DNA of 64,000 nt from Betaproteobacteria bacterium (lineage in GTDB: Bacteria; Pseudomonadota; Gammaproteobacteria; Burkholderiales; SG8-41): positions 1 through 64,000 of the forward strand of contig JAQGMI010000062.1 of the NCBI GenBank assembly GCA_028292435.1, given 5' to 3'. Under the pieces are notes generated by a model that ran no database searches, was not told the DNA's origin, and saw nothing but the letters and a program-made list of their open reading frames with translations. Below are positions 58,820-64,000 of the stretch, in pieces. Every line of letters starts with the position of its first letter. Positions within the stretch are counted from its first letter, which is position 1. Position numbers and translations under genes: made by a program.

Positions 58820-59983
58820 ATGGCAAAACTCAAACGGCCGCCGCGAAAATCGGTGCGCAATGCGCATCTGCGCAAGCATGCGGTGCAGCGGCGAAGCAGT
58901 AAACCGACGACACCCGAATTTGTCTCGCTGCAGGAAATCGTGCTGAAAGCCAAGCGCACTATGACCGCGGACCTGTGGAACCATCTCGCAGGCGGGTCGG
59001 ATTCGGAAACCACCTTGAAGCGGAATCGGCAGGCGCTCGACAGCCTCGCATTGCGTCAGCGCGTGCTGGTCGACGTGCGCAATATTGATATCACGACGAC
59101 GCTGCTTGGCAAGACGCTGTCGAGCCCGGTGTTTCTCGCACCAGTCGGCGGCCTTGTCGGCTTCATTAACGCAGAGCAAGGGGCGATCCCCGTGGCGCGC
59201 GCCGCTGTCGCGCATGGCACCGCCGCGTTCATCAGCACTGCGGCGAAGCCCGGTTTTGAAGCTGCCGCCGCGGCGGTGGACGAGCCGCTGATATTCCAGC
59301 TCTACGTCAGGGCCGATCGCGCTTGGGTGGAGGACATCCTCGATCGCGTCAAAGCGGCCGGCTATCGGGCGCTGTGCGTGTGCGTGGACCGTAACTACTA
59401 CGGCCGGCGCGAACGCGACATCATCAGCCGTGCCAACGTGCGCGAAGGTTTCGGCGATCCCTCGTTTCAGATGGGATTGAAATGGGCTGACCTCGTGTGG
59501 ATGAAGCAACACATAGGACTGCCTTTGATCGTAAAAGGCGTGGCGACTGCCGAAGACGCCAAGCTGTCGGTTGAGCACGGCGCCGATGTCGTCTATGTAT
59601 CCAACCACGGCGGCCGTCAGCTCGATCACGCGCAGGGCACGATCGAAGTGCTGCCCGAAGTGGTCGATGCGGTCGCCGGCCGTGCCGAAATTTTGTGGGA
59701 CGGCGGTGTGCTGCGCGGCACCGACGTCGTAAAAGCGATTTCGCTTGGCGCGCGCGCGGTTGGCGTCGGCAAACTGCTTGGCTGGTCGCTCGCCGCCGGC
59801 GGCGAAGCGGGTGTGAAGCGCATGCTCGAACTGATGGATGTCGAAGTTCGCACGGCGATGGGATTGATGGGCGTGACTTCGCTTAGTCAGCTCAATCCGT
59901 CGTGGGTGCGGCCGACGCAGCCGACGGGGCCGGCGGGCGTGACGAGTGCGTACCCGCTGCTGGAAGAAACCAAAAAAGCCTGA
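58820..59983 (+). CDS. FMN-dependent alpha-hydroxy-acid oxidase/dehydrogenase (LldD/GOX family)
   Basis: 387 residues. The first about 35 residues are basic and not part of the fold. FMN-binding barrel marks: FLAPVGGLVGFINAEQGAIP, FQLYVRADR, CVDRNYYGRRERDI, VKGVATAEDAKLSVEHGAD, and the catalytic SNHGGRQLDHAQGT with His263. GGVLRGTDVVKAISLGARAVGVG is the phosphate-binding region. It oxidises a 2-hydroxy acid (lactate, glycolate, mandelate or similar) to the 2-oxo acid. That product would suit the TPP-dependent dehydrogenase in the same cluster. Substrate not assigned. Confidence 0.9.
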   Translation: MAKLKRPPRKSVRNAHLRKHAVQRRSSKPTTPEFVSLQEIVLKAKRTMTADLWNHLAGGSDSETTLKRNRQALDSLALRQRVLVDVRNIDITTTLLGKTLSSPVFLAPVGGLVGFINAEQGAIPVARAAVAHGTAAFISTAAKPGFEAAAAAVDEPLIFQLYVRADRAWVEDILDRVKAAGYRALCVCVDRNYYGRRERDIISRANVREGFGDPSFQMGLKWADLVWMKQHIGLPLIVKGVATAEDAKLSVEHGADVVYVSNHGGRQLDHAQGTIEVLPEVVDAVAGRAEILWDGGVLRGTDVVKAISLGARAVGVGKLLGWSLAAGGEAGVKRMLELMDVEVRTAMGLMGVTSLSQLNPSWVRPTQPTGPAGVTSAYPLLEETKKA

Positions 59984-60003
59984 ACCTCACTGGGAAAACG
60001 ATC

Positions 60004-61200
60004 ATGCCTCATGAAAATCAATTGAACATCGAACCACGCCTGGCCGCGATCATGCAGCAGGAGTATCCGCGCTTCTCCGACGCGGAATACGCGCGCCGGC
60101 ATAAGCTGCTCGACGGCGTGATGCAGAAAGCCGGCGTCGATCATTTGCTGGTCGTTACCGATCATCGCGTCGGCAATGCGCCGCAATGGGTGACATCGTG
60201 GCCGGGAACCGTTGAAGCGTACGTCGTGTTCAAGCCCGGCGTGAAAATGACGATGTTCATGGAGTGGTACAACCATTTTCCGCTCGGCAAGAAAATCGCC
60301 CGCGGCATCGACGTGCAATGGGGCGAGCATCAGGGCATACAAAAAACGATTGCCGAACTCAAGAAGCGCGGCGCAAAACGCGTTGGCGTCATGGGACCGC
60401 TCGTCGTTTCGAAATGGCGCGCGCTCGAACAGCATTTCGAAATGGTCGGCCTCGACGCCGAATATGTTCGCCTGCGCACGATCAAATCCGAAGAAGAAAT
60501 CGACTGGCTGAGAATCGGCGCTGCGTTGTCCGACGCCGGCCTCATGGCGCTGGTTAACGGCACCCAGGTCGGCATGACCGAGCGCGAGCTTGGCAACATG
60601 ATCGAGCGCGCGTGGGTCGGCCACGGCGGCACCACGATGATTCACTACATCGGGCGCACGTCGATGGCGAATCCGCACATCTTTGTGCCGCCGCAGCACC
60701 ACTCGCCGAAGAAAGTCGAGAAGGGCGACGTGATCTTTTGCGAGCTGTCGTCCTTCTGGTGGGATTACGCGGGCCAGGTATTGCGCACCATGACGGTCGA
60801 TGCCGAGCCGACGCCGCTGTATCGCGACCTTTATCAGACCGCCGAAACGGCGTTCGATGCGGTGACCGAGGTCGTGCGGCATGGGACGACGATGCAGGAG
60901 ATTGTCGACGCCACGGGATTAATCGAGAAAGCCGGGTTCTCCGCTTGCGACGATCTCATGCATGGATTCGGCGGCGGTTACTTTCAGCCGATCGTCGGCC
61001 CGAAGAGCCGGCCGGCGGGACCGTTGCCGAACATGACGCTTGAAGAAAACATGACGGTCGTCGTACAGCCGAATGTAATTACTACCGATGCGGATGAAAG
61101 CAAGCGCGCCGGGGTGCAGGTCGGCGAAATGATTCGCGTGACGAAAACCGGCTTCGAACGGCTGCATACAGCCGAGCGCAAACTGTTTCGGGTGGGATGA
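60004..61200 (+). CDS. M24 'pita-bread' family protein C, metal ligands replaced
   Basis: 398 residues from the ATG at 60004. Same fold as protein A (46117). In the M24 domain the expected D, D, H, E, E read Glu247 (FCELSSFWWDY), Gln258 (AGQVLRT), His320 (MHGFGGGY), Gln355 (VVVQPNV) and Gly (QVGEMIRV). Thus the same four replacements as in protein A. The two differ in their N-terminal domains (VTSWPGTVEAYVVFK here). They are likely enzymes of creatinase-type, metal-free chemistry, or non-enzymatic. Between the alpha-hydroxy-acid oxidase and dienelactone-hydrolase genes. Confidence 0.82.
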   Translation: MPHENQLNIEPRLAAIMQQEYPRFSDAEYARRHKLLDGVMQKAGVDHLLVVTDHRVGNAPQWVTSWPGTVEAYVVFKPGVKMTMFMEWYNHFPLGKKIARGIDVQWGEHQGIQKTIAELKKRGAKRVGVMGPLVVSKWRALEQHFEMVGLDAEYVRLRTIKSEEEIDWLRIGAALSDAGLMALVNGTQVGMTERELGNMIERAWVGHGGTTMIHYIGRTSMANPHIFVPPQHHSPKKVEKGDVIFCELSSFWWDYAGQVLRTMTVDAEPTPLYRDLYQTAETAFDAVTEVVRHGTTMQEIVDATGLIEKAGFSACDDLMHGFGGGYFQPIVGPKSRPAGPLPNMTLEENMTVVVQPNVITTDADESKRAGVQVGEMIRVTKTGFERLHTAERKLFRVG

Positions 61201-61282
61201 TTCGCGCTTAGAATATTTCGACTGCGGAACGGAGCAGGTAGAGTTCAAGCGGCAGGTTCAAACATCAACGAGGAGAACTGAC

Positions 61283-62173
61283 ATGGAACGGAAGAAGGCT
61301 ACCGATTTTCCCCAGGAAGTATTGAACCTGTTTGACGGCTACGTGCATGGGCGCATGAACCGCCGGGATTTTATTGACCGCGCAGGCAAGTACGCGGTTG
61401 GCGGATTCACCGCCGCGGCGATGCTCGAACAATTGCGGCCGAATTTTGCATGGGCGCAACAGGTCAAAAAAGACGATCCTCGGTTGAAGGCCGAATACGT
61501 GGAATACCCGTCGCCGCAGGGCTCGGGCACGATGAAGGGTTATCTCGCGAAGCCCGCAAACGCGAGCGGCAAGCTGCCGGCTGTCATCGTCATTCACGAG
61601 AACCGGGGCTTGAATCCGTATATCGAAGACGTGACGCGCCGCGTTGCGCTGTTGAACTACGTCGCGTTCGCGCCGGATGCTTTGACGCCGCTCGGCGGTT
61701 ATCCGGGCGATGAGGAAAAGGCGGTCCAGGCGTTTGGCACGCTTGATCCGAAAAAACGCATGGAAGACCTCCATACCGGCGCGCTGTACGTCCAGCACCG
61801 GCCCGAAAGCAATGGCAAGCTGGGCGCAGTCGGTTTTTGCTTCGGCGGCGGCATCGTCAATGCACTAGCCGTAAGGATGCCCGATCTCGCCGCAGGCGTT
61901 CCTTTCTATGGCGCGCAGCCTGCGGCTGCCGACGTCGCGAAAATCAAGGCGCCGCTGCTGATCCATTACGCGGGGCTCGACGAACGCATCAACGCCGGCT
62001 GGCCCGCGTTCGAAGCGGCGCTAAAGGAAAACAAGGTCAAGTACGAGGCGTTCATCTATCCGAACGTGAACCACGGCTTCCATAACGACACGACGCCGCG
62101 TTACGACGAAGCCGCGGCCAAGCTCGCGTGGCAGCGGACGGTGGACTTCTTCAACAAGAATCTGCGCGCCTGA
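61283..62173 (+). CDS. Dienelactone hydrolase family protein with twin-arginine-like N-terminus
   Basis: 296 residues. Residues 25-45 (MNRRDFIDRAGKYAVGGFTA) look like a twin-arginine export signal: Arg27-Arg28 then a hydrophobic stretch, ending near FAWAQQ. The fold is dienelactone hydrolase: HENRGLNPYIEDVTRR (Glu that activates the thiol), nucleophile Cys186 in GFCFGGG, Asp233 (YAGLDERI), His264 (NVNHGFHND). It hydrolyses a lactone or ester, probably in the periplasm after folding with the Tat system. Last gene of the cluster; a GAGGAG ribosome site is present. Confidence 0.9.
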   Translation: MERKKATDFPQEVLNLFDGYVHGRMNRRDFIDRAGKYAVGGFTAAAMLEQLRPNFAWAQQVKKDDPRLKAEYVEYPSPQGSGTMKGYLAKPANASGKLPAVIVIHENRGLNPYIEDVTRRVALLNYVAFAPDALTPLGGYPGDEEKAVQAFGTLDPKKRMEDLHTGALYVQHRPESNGKLGAVGFCFGGGIVNALAVRMPDLAAGVPFYGAQPAAADVAKIKAPLLIHYAGLDERINAGWPAFEAALKENKVKYEAFIYPNVNHGFHNDTTPRYDEAAAKLAWQRTVDFFNKNLRA

Positions 62174-62245
62174 TCCGGAGTTAAGTCAAACGAGGGCGCG
62201 GCATGCGAATCGCACGACCGCTGCCTGCGGTTTCCTGGGAAAGCC

Positions 62246-62404
62246 CTAGCGCTTCCGCTTTTGCTTCGCCACCTTTGCGCCTTGTTTTCCAAGCGCAGTG
62301 CGCGTCTTTTTAGGTACGTTTGCGAGCGTTCGTTTCTTCTTAGCGGCGGCCGCCGCTTTCTTGATGTTCTTACGGGCTGCCGCCCGCTGCTTCTGGCTTG
62401 CCAT
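62246..62404 (-). CDS. Tiny lysine-rich basic protein
   Basis: 52 residues from the ATG at 62404, with AGGAG correctly placed before it. Sequence is almost wholly Lys, Arg, Ala and Gln (e.g. RAAARKNIKKAAAAAKKKR and KTRTALGKQGAKVAKQKRKR), like histone-H1-type tails. Similar tiny proteins occur in many proteobacteria without a known job; nucleic-acid binding is a guess from charge. It is missed by length-limited gene finders unless joined to the longer open frame upstream, whose extra N-terminal part lacks a ribosome site. Confidence 0.7.
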   Translation of the reverse strand: MASQKQRAAARKNIKKAAAAAKKKRTLANVPKKTRTALGKQGAKVAKQKRKR

Positions 62405-62538
62405 GAGGTCTCCTGTCAGCGTTATCGCAGTGCGGTCTTCGCTCCGCCGTGCCGATAGGACAATACGGATTCGCTGGCGGTTCGGCGGTTGCATTGTCAC
62501 CGCAGCAATCGCGCGCGCGTCGGTCCGGGCTTTGCATT

Positions 62539-62558
62539 TAGACGTCGCATGACGTCTA
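62539..62558. terminator. Perfect 8-bp inverted repeat, possible terminator
   Basis: TAGACGTC (62539-62546) and GACGTCTA (62551-62558) pair with a GCAT loop, three bases past the stop of the hypothetical gene at 62562. On the plus strand CTTTT follows, a short T-run. It could end minus-strand transcription from that gene, or be a small operator. Evidence is the symmetry only. Confidence 0.4.
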
Positions 62559-62561
62559 CTT

Positions 62562-62852
62562 TTACGCTGCGTCCCCTTTGAGCCACGCAACGCATGTTTT
62601 CGCCTGGACAAGTGTGGCCTCTTGCGAGTTAAAAACGTGACTGGAATATCGATGTAGAGAATGCCAGTTTCCACCGTCTTCCGGATCTCTTCGGAATTCT
62701 TCAAATCCGTATGTCCCGGCTGTGCGGACAAAAATGTCAACGCAATAGTCGCCATAAGAATTTTCGAGAGATGTGAGGACTTTGTTGCCCATCGGCGCAG
62801 TTTGGCGGCTACCGTTGACAAATGTTTTCGTGGCAATGAACCATGGCTCCAT
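62562..62852 (-). CDS. Conserved small hypothetical protein
   Basis: 96 residues from the ATG at 62852; an internal ATG at 62792 would give a shorter form (76). The central block reads ENSYGDYCVDIFVRTAGTYG and FEEFRRDPEDGGNWHSLHRY, which has the even spread of acidic, aromatic and glycine residues of a real folded protein. I recall similar short proteins in other proteobacteria but cannot name the family. No signal or membrane segment. Lower GC than the left part of the window. Confidence 0.6.
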   Translation of the reverse strand: MEPWFIATKTFVNGSRQTAPMGNKVLTSLENSYGDYCVDIFVRTAGTYGFEEFRRDPEDGGNWHSLHRYSSHVFNSQEATLVQAKTCVAWLKGDAA

Positions 62853-62944
62853 TTCTTCTGGACTCTAACGTAGAGGTGACCGGCGCGGCGCGGTCTTATC
62901 GTGCAGCGTCCAGCGACCGAAGTGAGCGAAGCCGATCGTCCTGG

Positions 62945-63664
62945 TTAGGATTCCTTTATACGCACGGAGAGTTTGGTGATTTGGGAACCTTCGACGGAGG
63001 GCGTCGATTTCACTTCAAGGTATGCCTGTGCCTTCACTAACTCACCAAGCTTCTTGAACCCATAGTTCCGGGCGTCAAATGATGAATCGGCTTTCGAAAC
63101 CAGACCGCCAACTACCGCCAATAGCGCCCAACCATCGTCTTGAGCTGCGGCGGCGATGGCGGAGGTTATTAGCGGTTTAAGTGCAGTTTGCGACGGCACT
63201 TCCGTCGCGGATCCTGGAGCCGGCTGGCGAAGAATCTCGGTAAAGATGAATTTGTCGCAAGCTGCGACGAATGGCTTGGGTGTTTTTTGTTCGCCGAAGC
63301 CAAAGACGGACAATCCGGCTTCGCGAATTCTTGTGGCCAGCCGAGTGAAATCACTATCTGACGAAACCAAGCAAAAGCCGTCCACTTTTCCACCGTGCAG
63401 AAGGTCCATCGCCTCAATGATTAGGGCAGAGTCTGTTGCGTTCTTGCCGGTTGTGTATCTGAACTGCTGGATAGGTTGGATTGCATCAACATGCAGGACA
63501 TCCTTCCAGCCAGCCAAATTGGGTGTTGTCCAATCTCCATAGGCACGTTTTACCGTTGCGGTTCCATACCTTGCGACTTCGGCCAGCAGTTCGGTGATGA
63601 CAGACGCCTGAGCGTTATCCGCATCGATTAGCATTGCCAGATTGTCGGAAGCGATGGATGGCAT
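62945..63664 (-). CDS. NYN-domain (PIN-like) protein with probable OST-HTH/LOTUS C-terminus
   Basis: 239 residues from the ATG at 63664 (GGAGAG before it). The N-terminal NYN/PIN-like fold shows the acidic triad: Asp14/Asp16 (MLIDADNAQ), Asp78 (ATDSALIIEAMDLL), and Asp103/Asp105 (LVSSDSDFTRLA), plus GLSVFGFGEQKTP. This is the LabA/DUF88-type ribonuclease layout. Residues about 155-239 (LKPLITSAIAAA, GWALLAVVGG, YGFKKLGELVKAQ) fit an OST-HTH/LOTUS module that binds RNA. It may process RNA. Composition differs from the upstream cluster: the line at 63361 has about 52% GC against about 62% at 60361. Confidence 0.88.
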   Translation of the reverse strand: MPSIASDNLAMLIDADNAQASVITELLAEVARYGTATVKRAYGDWTTPNLAGWKDVLHVDAIQPIQQFRYTTGKNATDSALIIEAMDLLHGGKVDGFCLVSSDSDFTRLATRIREAGLSVFGFGEQKTPKPFVAACDKFIFTEILRQPAPGSATEVPSQTALKPLITSAIAAAAQDDGWALLAVVGGLVSKADSSFDARNYGFKKLGELVKAQAYLEVKSTPSVEGSQITKLSVRIKES

Positions 63665-63849
63665 GAGGCTCTCCAGAAATCTAACTATAATTAGTTGACA
63701 AAATTTAGGTGACCGAATTTAGTTGCCATTTTTTATCCGCCAAGCTGTAACAGCGTCCGTTCCTGCTGGACGTCATGACATCGTAATTTAAGGCCATCCA
63801 ACGACGCTGACAACCACACTATTGCGCCTGAAACTTCAATACGGCGGTT

Positions 63850-64000
63850 TTATCGCTTTCCAAGCAGCTTTAGCATTTCGCCCGCTCCAGCCGGCGCGCG
63901 TTCTTTGGCGCCGTTGATGAAGAACATGAATACATCCCGCGGCTTTGCAGGCGCTTTCTTTTTGTCGATGTGCGGCAGGTCGGCGGGTTCGCCGCCTTGC
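63850..64000 (-). CDS. DUF72-like protein, C-terminal end only
   Basis: Read on the minus strand, the last about 49 residues lie in the window and end at a TAA at 63850-63852. The tail reads KPRDVFMFFINGAKERAP, then AGEMLKLLGKR, which resembles the C-terminus of DUF72/YecE-family proteins, where RDVFVFFxNGAKxRAP-like strands are typical. The rest lies beyond base 64000. The call is tentative because only the end is visible. Confidence 0.5.
   Translation of the reverse strand, partial: QGGEPADLPHIDKKKAPAKPRDVFMFFINGAKERAPAGAGEMLKLLGKR

Noticed and set aside
40973..62173. The catabolic island as a mobile element
   Set aside because: No integrase, transposase, att site or flanking tRNA was seen, and base composition stays like the left part of the window. 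The internal palindromic repeat alone does not show transfer.

Overview
The window looks like the chromosome of a high-GC betaproteobacterium, most likely Burkholderiales or a close relative. The clues are six Bug/TctC-type periplasmic receptors, a lplT / LysR / alr / radA neighbourhood, an etfB-etfA-acyl-CoA dehydrogenase run, and a complete set of fatty-acid beta-oxidation genes. I see no rRNA, tRNA, phage, transposase or CRISPR array. Both ends cut through genes: a queuosine-precursor transporter on the left and a DUF72-like protein on the right.

Layout. 0-8 kb is housekeeping and envelope: yhhQ (partial), a LEA2-type lipoprotein, an MlaF-like ATPase, lplT, a LysR regulator, alr, a tandem DUF4118 membrane protein and radA. 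8-17 kb holds an acyl-CoA synthetase followed by a full branched-chain-type ABC importer (livG, livF, livK, livH, livM), a MmgE/PrpD protein and a Bug receptor. 17-21 kb is etfB, etfA and an acyl-CoA dehydrogenase. 20.8-25.1 kb is a mixed patch: two small secreted proteins, a translationally coupled TauD-dioxygenase/Bug pair, an unusual response regulator and a small membrane protein. 25.3-36.9 kb is a same-strand fatty-acid utilisation locus (FadE, enoyl-CoA hydratase, HSDL2-like SDR, FadD-like ligase, thioesterase, FadL porin, FadN-like bifunctional enzyme, thiolase). The FadL porin would bring fatty acids in, the ligase would activate them, and electrons from FadE would pass to ETF. 36.9-39.7 kb has a chalcone-isomerase-like protein and a fused MFS/spermidine-synthase protein.

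The most unusual part is 39.9-62.2 kb, one strand throughout. It encodes a metallo-beta-lactamase-fold protein, an NMT1-like binding protein, two paralogous alpha/beta hydrolases, four Bug receptors, three M24 'pita-bread' hydrolases, two aldo/keto reductases, a 2-oxo-acid/acetoin-type dehydrogenase (E1-alpha, E1-beta, E2, no E3), an amidohydrolase, a 3-hydroxyisobutyrate-dehydrogenase-like enzyme, an FMN alpha-hydroxy-acid oxidase and a dienelactone hydrolase. It looks like a catabolic island for an unidentified organic-acid or amide substrate, built partly by duplicating modules (receptor + reductase twice, hydrolase twice, M24 three times). No transcriptional regulator and no membrane permease lies inside it. 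Several of its enzymes have substituted metal ligands, and a palindromic repeat has been built into the 5' end of the amidohydrolase gene.

62.2-64 kb is a lower-GC tail on the minus strand with a tiny lysine-rich protein, a conserved small hypothetical, a NYN-domain protein with a probable OST-HTH/LOTUS domain, and the end of a DUF72-like gene.

All function calls rest on reading motifs, lengths and gene order. No database search was run.
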